A stretch of DNA of 16,733 bases from Pseudonocardiales bacterium (GTDB taxonomy: Bacteria > Actinomycetota > Actinomycetes > Mycobacteriales > Jatrophihabitantaceae): NCBI GenBank assembly GCA_030840415.1, contig JAVEEO010000390.1, positions 1 through 16,733 of the forward strand, given 5' to 3'. This document shows positions 5,020 through 11,540 of the stretch, in pieces. The position numbers and the translations under genes were made by a program. The notes beneath the pieces were generated by a model. That model was not told where the DNA came from. It saw only the letters and a list, made by a program, of their open reading frames with translations, and ran no database searches. Each line of letters opens with the position of its first letter. Within the stretch, counting starts at the first letter, position 1.

Positions 5020-5874
5020 GTGACCGATCGGCCGGCAGGCGAGGCGCACCTCCAGCCGCTCCTGGACCTCCTCTCGGCCGGGTCGGACCAGCCGCTGGCG
5101 CTGCCGTCCTGGCTGCCGCCGGTGCTGGCCACCCTGATCGACGGCTGCGGCTCGGGGGCCGGTGCCGAACCGGAATGGCTCGGGCGGATCGGTCGCCGGC
5201 TGCGCGACTCGGGCGGGGCGGTGCCGTTCGCGGTGGTCCACGACTGGCAGGCCCACACCGTGCTGCCGATGCTGCTGGCCGTGCTCGAGGCGTCCTCGGC
5301 GGCTTCGGCGTCCGAGGGGACTGGGTCGTCCGAGGGGGTTGGGTCCTCCGAGGGGGTTGGGTCGTCCGAGGCGTTTGAGGCGGTGGCGGCGCTGCAGCGG
5401 CTGCACGGCCAAGCCACTGCCGGCGAGCCGGCGGAGGCCCCGGTGTGGGAGGCCGCCCTCCGGCCGGTGCTGCACCAGCTCTACAGACTGGCCTACGACT
5501 ACGCCGGGTCCTACGCCACCGCCCATGCCAGTGCCAGTACCTACGCCACCGCCAACAACTTCAGCCCGGCCGGGGCGGTCAGCTTCGCCGAGTCCTACGC
5601 CGCGTACAGCGCCGAGGCGAACCGGCAGTCCTTCGCCGAGTCCAACGCACCGGCCACCGCCGCGGCACTGGCGGCGGCCTATGCCCAGCACGGCAGTGCC
5701 GCCGCCGAGGCGGCCTATGCCGAGGCCTACCCGTTTGCTCTGGTTCGGGCCTGCGCCCGGGCGTCGACCGGCGCGCGGGCCGCCCCGGATTCCGATGAGC
5801 AGGGCGGCCGCGGCCAGGCCGCCTACCTCCGGCTGGCCGACGGCCTGGCCGACAGCCTCGCCCGGGTGGGCTGA
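5020..5874 (+). CDS. Hypothetical 284-aa Ala/Ser/Tyr-rich protein
   Basis: Not recognised. The start is taken at GTG 5020, which has a -10-like TACCCT at leaderless distance; the frame stays open further upstream but there it lies antisense to the LanB-like gene. Residues 1-95 look like a small helical domain (LPSWLPPVLATLIDG, GAVPFAVVHDWQAHTVLPML). Residues about 98-117 are a Ser/Gly/Glu repeat (SEGVGS units from 18-bp DNA repeats). Residues about 145-255 form a strikingly regular helix-rich region with Tyr/Phe-Ala steps: LAYDYAGSYATAHASAS, YATANNF, SFAESYAAYSAEANRQSFAE, AEAAYAEAYPF. No signal peptide, transmembrane segment or catalytic motif is visible. It is not the missing LanB elimination domain: the expected arginine-rich HLRLR-type motif is absent. 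The divergent position suggests shared control with the LanB-like gene. Confidence 0.6.
   Translation: MTDRPAGEAHLQPLLDLLSAGSDQPLALPSWLPPVLATLIDGCGSGAGAEPEWLGRIGRRLRDSGGAVPFAVVHDWQAHTVLPMLLAVLEASSAASASEGTGSSEGVGSSEGVGSSEAFEAVAALQRLHGQATAGEPAEAPVWEAALRPVLHQLYRLAYDYAGSYATAHASASTYATANNFSPAGAVSFAESYAAYSAEANRQSFAESNAPATAAALAAAYAQHGSAAAEAAYAEAYPFALVRACARASTGARAAPDSDEQGGRGQAAYLRLADGLADSLARVG
5311..5364 (+). repeat. Three 18-bp tandem repeats inside the 284-aa gene
   Basis: Units 5311-5328, 5329-5346 and 5347-5364 each begin TCCGAGGGG and encode SEG(T/V)GS; a fourth partial copy follows. They are in frame and look like a flexible Ser/Gly/Glu linker of variable copy number. Confidence 0.8.
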
Positions 5875-5942
5875 CAGCGCGGGGTGGGACGACAGCCCGG
5901 TGGGCGGACAGCTTGAGCGGGGGGGGGCCTCGCCAGAACTCC

Positions 5943-5970
5943 TTGCGCTACCGCGCTACTCGGCTAGGGT
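5943..5970 (+). promoter_or_regulatory. Probable promoter of the carbamoyltransferase gene
   Basis: TTGCGC (5943-5948) and TAGGGT (5965-5970) are 16 bases apart, a good match to an actinomycete housekeeping promoter. Transcription would begin near 5977, giving a leader of about 70 bases that carries the AAGGAGAGG site and the 11-codon upstream ORF. Confidence 0.5.
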
Positions 5971-6014
5971 GCTTCGCTGTCGCCATATCGTGGTTTGGGA
6001 GCAAGGAGAGGTCC

Positions 6015-6050
6015 GTGCAGCTCCGACCCCGGTACAGGGCGCAGGGATGA
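6015..6050 (+). CDS. 11-aa upstream ORF coupled to the carbamoyltransferase
   Basis: GTG at 6015 has the best ribosome site in the region (AAGGAGAGG at 6003-6011) and encodes MQLRPRYRAQG. Its TGA (6048-6050) overlaps the ATG (6047-6049) of the carbamoyltransferase in an ATGA junction. The downstream ATG has only a poor SD of its own, so translation is probably coupled through this leader peptide. Confidence 0.45.
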   Translation: MQLRPRYRAQG

Positions 6051-8047
6051 GCGACGCCGCCGGCCCGGTGATCCTCGGCCTGAATACCTCGCACGACGCC
6101 GCCGCCTGCCTGCTCATCAACGGTGAGCTGACCGTCGCGATCAGCGAGGAGCGGCTCAGCCGGGTCAAGTACCACGAGGGCTTTCCGCACCTGGCCGTCC
6201 AGTACTGCCTGGACGCGGCCGGCCTGCCCGATCTGAACGCCGTCGATTGCATCGTGCTCAACCAGTTGCCCGAATGCGACTACGACGTCACGCTGCGGGT
6301 CGGCGGCTACTCCGGCCGGCTGATCCGCAACCCCTCGCACCACCTGCTGCACGCCTACTACGCCTGGGTGGCCTCGGGCTACACCGACGCGGCGGTGCTG
6401 ATCCTGGACGGCAGTGGCTACTCCTTCGGCGAGTACCAGCGGCTGGACCGGCCCGACCTCGGCCCGGCGCCGGAGTTCAGCGAGATGGAGGAGGCCGAAA
6501 CGCTCTACCGGATCGGCGACGGGGACATCTCGGTGGTGTCCAAGCGGTGGGCGCTCTGGCACGCCAGCCGGCCGTACTACCGCTTCGCCAGCCTCGGCCA
6601 CATGTATTCGATGGCCTCGCAGTACATCTTCGGCTCGTTCAAGCACGCCGGAAAGACGATGGGACTGGCCGCGTTCGGCGACCCGGGCGCCTACCCCGCC
6701 GAGATCGTCGACCTGTCCGGTGCGGAGATGGACCTGGACACGCTCTGGGTCACCGAGCTGCCGCCGCGCTCGTCCCTGCCGGCCGAGCAGGACGAGGTGT
6801 GCCGCAACGTCGCCGCCAAGGTGCAGGCCGAGCTGGAGCGGGCGATGCTGCACCTGGCCGAACAGCTGCACCAGCGCACCGGCGCCACCCGGCTGGCACT
6901 CAGCGGCGGCGTCGGCCTGAACAGTGTCACCAACGGCAGGCTGCTGCGCGAGTCCAGCTTCACCGAGCTGTTCATCACCCCGGCCGCCGGCGATGCCGGG
7001 GTCGCCATCGGCGCGGCCCTCTACGGCCACCGCGAGCTCACCGGCAAGGTGCCGAGCTGGGACTACCGGCACGACTACCACGGCCGGGTGTACGGCCCGG
7101 ACGAGGTGGAGGCGGCGCTGGCCGAGCGTGCCGACCTCGTCCGCTGGCAGGATGTGGCCGAGCAGACCGCGGAGCTGGCCGCCGCCGATGTCGCGGCCGG
7201 TTCGGTGGTGGGCTGGTTCGACCTGGGCAGCGAGTTCGGCCCGCGCTCGCTGGGCCACCGCAGCATCATCTGCGACCCCCGGATACCCGGCATGAAGGAC
7301 TACCTGAACTCGCACGTGAAGTTCCGCGAGCCGTTCCGGCCGTACGCGGCGTCGGTGCTGTCCGAACGCGCCGGGGAGTACTTCGACCTCGAGGTGGACG
7401 ACCCGTTCATGCTCATCGTGGCGCAGGTCCGGCCTGAGCACGTGGCACTGGTGCCGAGCATCGTCCATGCCGACGGCACCTGCCGGATCCAGTCGGTGCG
7501 GCCCGACCACCAGGGCCGGTTCCGGGCGCTGATCGAGGCCTTCGACCGGCTGACCGGGCTGCCGCTGGTGCTCAACACCTCGTTCAACATCCGTGGCGAG
7601 CCGATCGTGGAAACCCCGACCGACGCGCTGGAATGCTTCCTGGCCAGCAACTTCGATGTGCTCTACCTGCAGGGCCGGCGGGTCACCAAGGTGCGGGCGG
7701 CCGACGCCGCCGACCCGGCCGGCCTGGTGCCGGTGCTGTCACCCAACCTGACGCTGGAGACCGAGCTGCCGACCAGCCGCGGCGCGGTCGGCTCGCTGCG
7801 GCAGCTGGTGCGGACCCGGACCGGGCACCGCAGCCAGCTGGACCGCGCCGAGTTCAGCCTGCTGGCCCAGGTCGACCGGCGGCGCACGGTGGCCGAGATC
7901 GCCGCGGTCGCCGAGGTACCGGTCGCTGAGGCGGTCGAGGCCTTCGGCCGGCTGCAGTTCCGCGGCCTGGTCGCCTTCCAGCTGGCCGGTACGGAACCGG
8001 CGCCGGCGGTGGAAGTGGCAGCTGCCCAGGTGGGCTCGGCCGGTTAG
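6047..8047 (+). CDS. NodU/CmcH/TobZ-family O-carbamoyltransferase with C-terminal extension
   Basis: A 666-aa enzyme expected to move a carbamoyl group from carbamoyl phosphate, via carbamoyl-adenylate, onto a hydroxyl (less often an amine) of the natural product. The N-terminal Kae1/YgjD-like part shows ILGLNTSHDAAACLLINGEL (about 9-28), EERLSRVKYHEGFPH, LILDGSGYSFGEY, SLGHMYSMAS, GKTMGLAAFGDPGAYP and LSGGVGLNSVTNGRLL. The C-terminal carbamoyltransferase part shows FGPRSLGHRSIICDPR, VKFREPFRPYAASVL, and LPLVLNTSFNIRGEPIVETP. Residues about 597-647 add a winged-helix-like segment (RAEFSLLAQVDRRRTVAEIA and following), so the protein is longer than the roughly 570-590 aa usual for the family. 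ATG 6047 is chosen because it directly precedes the conserved core; the open frame upstream is antisense or overlapping noise. Its stop codon overlaps that of the convergent oxygenase gene. Confidence 0.92.
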   Translation: MSDAAGPVILGLNTSHDAAACLLINGELTVAISEERLSRVKYHEGFPHLAVQYCLDAAGLPDLNAVDCIVLNQLPECDYDVTLRVGGYSGRLIRNPSHHLLHAYYAWVASGYTDAAVLILDGSGYSFGEYQRLDRPDLGPAPEFSEMEEAETLYRIGDGDISVVSKRWALWHASRPYYRFASLGHMYSMASQYIFGSFKHAGKTMGLAAFGDPGAYPAEIVDLSGAEMDLDTLWVTELPPRSSLPAEQDEVCRNVAAKVQAELERAMLHLAEQLHQRTGATRLALSGGVGLNSVTNGRLLRESSFTELFITPAAGDAGVAIGAALYGHRELTGKVPSWDYRHDYHGRVYGPDEVEAALAERADLVRWQDVAEQTAELAAADVAAGSVVGWFDLGSEFGPRSLGHRSIICDPRIPGMKDYLNSHVKFREPFRPYAASVLSERAGEYFDLEVDDPFMLIVAQVRPEHVALVPSIVHADGTCRIQSVRPDHQGRFRALIEAFDRLTGLPLVLNTSFNIRGEPIVETPTDALECFLASNFDVLYLQGRRVTKVRAADAADPAGLVPVLSPNLTLETELPTSRGAVGSLRQLVRTRTGHRSQLDRAEFSLLAQVDRRRTVAEIAAVAEVPVAEAVEAFGRLQFRGLVAFQLAGTEPAPAVEVAAAQVGSAG

Positions 8048-8919
8048 GCGGTGGGACGGCTGCCGTTGATGGTCACCCGCTGGCCGTAGCGGGAATGCGG
8101 GTAATAGTCCCAGATGGCGTGGTGCTGGGTGCAGCGATTGTCCCAGAAGACCAGGGTGTTCGGCGTCCAGTGCACCCGGCAGCTGAGTAGCGGCTTGGTG
8201 GCGACGAGGTTGAACAGCAGGTCCAGCAGCGCCCTGCTCTCCTCGGCCGACAGTCCCACGATGTGCGTGGTGAAGCCGGGATTGACGAACAGCAGCCGGC
8301 GACCGGTATCGGGATGGCGTGCCACCACCGGGTGCTCGCTCTTGGGGACGACGTAGTCCGCCGGCGGCGGATAGCCCTTCCACGGCGCCAGCCCGTCGTG
8401 CACGGCGGTCAGGCCGTCGAGGAAGCCGCGCATGGTGGGCGAAAGCATCTCGTAGGCCAGGTGCATGTTGGCGAACATGGTGTCGCCGCCGCTGCCGATG
8501 GCCGGCGGTTCGGTCATGTAGAGCATCGAGCCCAGTGACGGTTCGGCGTCGGCGGTGCCGTCGGTGTGCCAGTCATTGCCGTCGACGAAGGTGGAATCCT
8601 GATCGGCCCTGATGTCCAGGATCTCCGGGTCCCGGTCGTCACCGGCGGCCCGCTGCTGCCGGCGCAGCTCGCCGAAGCAGCGGGCGAACCGCTTGTGGTC
8701 GGAGGGAGTGAGCCGCTGATCGCGGAACACCAGCACGTGATGGGTGAGAAAGGCGTGCCGGAGTTCGGCCAGCTGCTCCTCGGAGGGCTTGCGGGACAGG
8801 TCGATGCCCGACACCTCGGCACCGATCACCGGCGTCAGCGGTCGCACCGAGATCTGCTGGTAGTCATACGGCGGCCGGGTGGTCAACCGCTTCGCCGCGG
8901 CGCGGGTGAATTCGTCCAT
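8044..8919 (-). CDS. TauD/TfdA-family Fe(II)/2-oxoglutarate-dependent dioxygenase
   Basis: A 291-aa enzyme, the usual length for the family, expected to hydroxylate, desaturate or otherwise oxidise the product or a carrier-bound intermediate using O2 and 2-oxoglutarate. The iron ligands are visible: H118 and D120 in NDWHTDGT, and the distal His in RCTQHHAIWDY (about 266). The 2-oxoglutarate-binding Arg is in SRYGQRVTI (about 281). N-terminal family hallmarks are LTPVIGAEVSGIDLS and LTHHVLVFRDQRLT. The ATG at 8919 follows a loose GAGGGG further upstream than usual. It is the last gene of the minus-strand operon, 65 bases after the SGNH gene. Its TAA overlaps the TAG of the convergent carbamoyltransferase by two bases, so the two transcripts meet head-on with no spacer or visible terminator. 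Confidence 0.93.
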   Translation of the reverse strand: MDEFTRAAAKRLTTRPPYDYQQISVRPLTPVIGAEVSGIDLSRKPSEEQLAELRHAFLTHHVLVFRDQRLTPSDHKRFARCFGELRRQQRAAGDDRDPEILDIRADQDSTFVDGNDWHTDGTADAEPSLGSMLYMTEPPAIGSGGDTMFANMHLAYEMLSPTMRGFLDGLTAVHDGLAPWKGYPPPADYVVPKSEHPVVARHPDTGRRLLFVNPGFTTHIVGLSAEESRALLDLLFNLVATKPLLSCRVHWTPNTLVFWDNRCTQHHAIWDYYPHSRYGQRVTINGSRPTA

Positions 8920-8984
8920 GTCGCTTCAGTCCCCTCGGTGTTTCAAAGAATGCTGTCGTTCCAGAGCCTGGTGCCGTCGCCGGC

Positions 8985-9725
8985 TCACAGCCCCCGGTCC
9001 AGCAGGTCGGCCAGGATCAGCCGTCCGAAGGCCAGGTTGCCGTGGATCGGATCGTCGGCCTCGCACAGTTCCCGGCGTTGGAAGCCGGTCTGGTCGGTGA
9101 CCCGGGCGCGCAGGTCGACCAGCTCCACGCCGAGTGGTGCCAGGGTGTCGGCGATGGTGCGCTGGGCGGCGGAGAACACCTGCGGATCCGACATCGCCGG
9201 CACCCGCTGCGGGGGCAGTACCGCGAGCACCCGCAGCTCCAGGCGGCGGGCATGCCGGTAGAAGGCCAGGGCATCGCGTGCCATGGCCCGCAGGATCTCC
9301 TCGAACAGCCGGCTGGTCAGGAAGCCGGGCGCGAAGTCGCCGTCGGGCAGCCGGTAGCACGCCCAGTTCTCGGTGGTGGCGAAGGTGTGGACGTTGAAGC
9401 CGAAGGTCGAGACCAGCGGAACGCCGAGTTCGCCGAGCGCGGCCACCCCGAGCTCGTCGAGGAACCGGCGGTAGTACTCCTGCGCCTCCGGCTTGCGGAA
9501 CACCAGATCGCCGTCGCGCAGGTCGAGGAACCTGGCGTTGAAGTCCCGGCCGGCGCCCAGCGGGCCACCGATGAAAGGGATGCCGGCCGCTTTGGCGGCC
9601 CGGCCGATCGGGGCGGCGTGCGAGTCGCCCAGCAGCAGGAACCTAGCCGGCTGGGTGTTGGCCGGCCCCGCGGTCGCCGGCCGGGGGTCAGCCGGTGTTG
9701 TAGTAGTCGAGGATTGCGTCGTCAC
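8985..9725 (-). CDS. SGNH hydrolase-like protein
   Basis: A 246-aa protein. After a Thr/Pro-rich leader of about 25 residues it shows block I of the SGNH/GDSL fold, FLLLGDSHAAPIG, with the nucleophile Ser at about 35. Near the C-terminus is block V, DDPIHGNLAFGRLI, with catalytic Asp 225 and His 228 in a DxxH arrangement. Candidate Gly and Asn blocks (GGPLGAGRDFN, FGFNVHTF) lie between. Family members are esterases, acyltransferases or deacetylases; here it probably adds or removes an acyl group on the product. There is no signal peptide, so it should be cytoplasmic. GTG at 9725 overlaps the end of the GSCFA gene by 38 bases, with AAGGGAGC upstream; a later start is possible. The overlap ties its translation to the GSCFA protein. 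Confidence 0.8.
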   Translation of the reverse strand: MTTQSSTTTTPADPRPATAGPANTQPARFLLLGDSHAAPIGRAAKAAGIPFIGGPLGAGRDFNARFLDLRDGDLVFRKPEAQEYYRRFLDELGVAALGELGVPLVSTFGFNVHTFATTENWACYRLPDGDFAPGFLTSRLFEEILRAMARDALAFYRHARRLELRVLAVLPPQRVPAMSDPQVFSAAQRTIADTLAPLGVELVDLRARVTDQTGFQRRELCEADDPIHGNLAFGRLILADLLDRGL

Positions 9726-10743
9726 AGGCCCGGTCAGCTCCCTTCGCCGTCTCGGGGGATTCGCCTCGATCGGCAGCAGCCGCGGCCTGCCGGTCGAGCG
9801 CGCCGGTGAACCGGCTCATCACGAACCGCACGCCCTCGGCCGTCACGTCGCGCAGGTTTGCCTCGAAGAAGGCGCCGCGGAAGGCGACCCCGGTGATCAG
9901 CTCGTAGGCGGGGAAGTAGTCGATGTGCTCGTGCTCGGCCGCCAGCTGGCCGGCCACCGCCCGCAGCACCGACTTGGAGTAGGTGTTGGCGGTCAGGGCG
10001 TGCCCGCCGGTGGCGGTCGCGGTGAGCGGCACCGGCGACACGGTGAGCAGCAGTTCCAGCCGCGGGTTGACTGTCCGGGCCAGCTCGGCGGCGGCCAGCA
10101 CGTCCTCGCTGACCCGGGCGAAGCTGTGGTTGACGAACTCGTACCGGTCGGCGTCGAAGCTGCCGCGTACGGTGCCGGGGCAGCTCGGATAGACCACCCC
10201 GCTGCCCCGCTCCTGCCAGGCCTCGGTCAGGCCGAGGGTGAAGACCAGGCAGCGGGCTTCGGCCAGCGCCGTCCGGATGGCGGTCAGGGTGACCTCGCGG
10301 GCGGCCAGCATCGCCTCGGCGCTGTCGTAGCCGTCCGGTTCGACCGCGGGCCGGAACGGGTCGTAGTGCCGCCCCTCGCTCACCCAGCTCTCGGTGCCGG
10401 GCGTGCCGGTGCCACCGGCCCAGCCGAGCCACTGCCGCAGCATCGCGGCGGTGTAGATGTTGCCGGTGCGGAAGGAGAACATCCCGTACTGGCGTCCGGC
10501 GCGCTGCTCGCGGGTCAACCCCGGCGGAGCCGGCTCCGCGTCGCGCCAGTTCAGGCCGAGTTCCAGCAGGGTGCGGCCGATGTGGCGGGCGAAGCAGGAG
10601 CCCGCGGTGAGGATCGGATCGTCGCCGGACAGCTCGAATTTCGGCGTCCACAGCTCGTCGATGGCCAGCGGGTCGGGCTCGGCCACCGCGGTGCGCCAGA
10701 ACGACCGGGGCGGCAGCGACTGGTAGGGATTCGTGGCGGTCAT
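9688..10743 (-). CDS. GSCFA-domain protein
   Basis: A 351-aa protein with the family signature ILTAGSCFARHIGRTL at about 44-59, where Ser 49 is the expected nucleophile, and the downstream family block NTYSKSVLRAV near 259-269. Other conserved-looking stretches are FTLGLTEAWQ and FVNHSFARVSED. GSCFA proteins are distant SGNH-like hydrolases of mostly unknown substrate. Here the gene is next to, and overlaps, a second SGNH-like gene, so the two probably act on the same ester or acyl group. The ATG at 10743 overlaps the stop of the type II thioesterase gene (ATGA), so the genes are translationally coupled. The C-terminal 40 residues are Ala/Asp/Arg-rich and probably disordered. No membrane segment or signal peptide is present. 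Confidence 0.85.
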   Translation of the reverse strand: MTATNPYQSLPPRSFWRTAVAEPDPLAIDELWTPKFELSGDDPILTAGSCFARHIGRTLLELGLNWRDAEPAPPGLTREQRAGRQYGMFSFRTGNIYTAAMLRQWLGWAGGTGTPGTESWVSEGRHYDPFRPAVEPDGYDSAEAMLAAREVTLTAIRTALAEARCLVFTLGLTEAWQERGSGVVYPSCPGTVRGSFDADRYEFVNHSFARVSEDVLAAAELARTVNPRLELLLTVSPVPLTATATGGHALTANTYSKSVLRAVAGQLAAEHEHIDYFPAYELITGVAFRGAFFEANLRDVTAEGVRFVMSRFTGALDRQAAAAADRGESPETAKGADRACDDAILDYYNTG

Positions 10744-11540
10744 GCCGGCCGTCCGGAGTGATCGTCCGGCGGCGGCCCGGCGGCCCGGTCCGCGCTCTCG
10801 GCGAGCAGGTTCGCGATGGCCTGCTGGTGCTCGTTGAGAAAGAAGTGGTCGCCGGGGTAGCGGTACTGCCGCACCGGCAGGCTGCTCTCCTGCGCCCAGC
10901 CGGCGGCCCGCTCGTGGTCGACGAACGGGTCGGACTCACCCAGCAGGACGGAGATCGGCAGGTCCAGCGGCGGCTCGCTGCGGTAGACGTAGCGCTCGCT
11001 CAGCGCGAAGTCGGCGCGCACCCCCGGCAGCACCAGCTGCATCAGTTCTCGGTCGGCCAGCATCTCACTCGCGGTGCCGCTGTACTCGCGCAGCGCCTCG
11101 ATCAGCTCGGCCTCCTCCAGGTCGTGCAACTGCCGCTGCAGCAGGCGGGTGCGCGGCCCCTCCGCACCGGACACCCAGAGGGCGACCGGGCCGGGCCGGC
11201 CGGTACGGCGCAGCTGCCGGGCCACCTCGAAGGCCACCAGCGCGCCGAGACTGTGGCCGAAGAACAGGAACGGCCGGTCCGCCAGTTCGGTGACCGCCTG
11301 GGACAGCCGGGCCACCAGTTCGTCCAGGTCCGCCACCGGCGGGTCGAACAACCGGACGCCGCGACCCGGCAGCTGGGCGACCCGCAGCTCCAACCGCGGC
11401 CCGAGCAGTGCCTGCCAGGGTAGGAAGGCGTTGGGGTTGCCGCCGGCGAAGGGGAACAGGAACAGTCGCATCGCACCGGCCGGGTTGCTGCCGGCGGTGA
11501 ACCAGGCCTCCTCGGCGAACGGGGGGTCCTCGGCGTGCAC
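10740..11540 (-). CDS. Type II thioesterase
   Basis: A 266-aa alpha/beta hydrolase of the free-standing thioesterase type that clears mis-primed or stalled acyl groups from NRPS/PKS carrier proteins. The triad is visible: Ser 97 in FFGHSLGALVAFE, Asp 204 in LLGESDPFVDHE, and His 232 in YPGDHFFLNEH. The N-terminal LFLFPFAGGNPNAFLPW and VAQLPGRG blocks are typical. The GTG start at 11540 abuts the TGA of the NRPS-PKS gene with no spacer; AGGAAGGA lies eight bases upstream inside that gene, which decides the start. Its own stop overlaps the GSCFA start. This position directly after the assembly-line gene fits an editing role for that machine. Confidence 0.93.
   Translation of the reverse strand: MHAEDPPFAEEAWFTAGSNPAGAMRLFLFPFAGGNPNAFLPWQALLGPRLELRVAQLPGRGVRLFDPPVADLDELVARLSQAVTELADRPFLFFGHSLGALVAFEVARQLRRTGRPGPVALWVSGAEGPRTRLLQRQLHDLEEAELIEALREYSGTASEMLADRELMQLVLPGVRADFALSERYVYRSEPPLDLPISVLLGESDPFVDHERAAGWAQESSLPVRQYRYPGDHFFLNEHQQAIANLLAESADRAAGPPPDDHSGRPA

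Noticed and set aside
5020..5874. Idea that the 284-aa protein is the missing LanB elimination domain (similar size, adjacent)
   Set aside because: The expected motifs of that domain (aromatic-Arg-Tyr and HLRLR-like stretches) are not present; it is instead Ala/Ser/Tyr-rich.
5919..5927. Run of nine G residues upstream of the carbamoyltransferase promoter as a phase-variable switch
   Set aside because: It lies upstream of the likely -35 and in no coding frame, so length change has no obvious effect; it could also be a sequencing-sensitive homopolymer.
5162..6046. Upstream extension of the carbamoyltransferase reading frame to give a protein of about 960 aa
   Set aside because: The extension is Pro/Arg-rich and lies over the 284-aa gene in another frame. 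The conserved family start begins just after the ATG at 6047, and a promoter-like sequence lies at 5943-5970.
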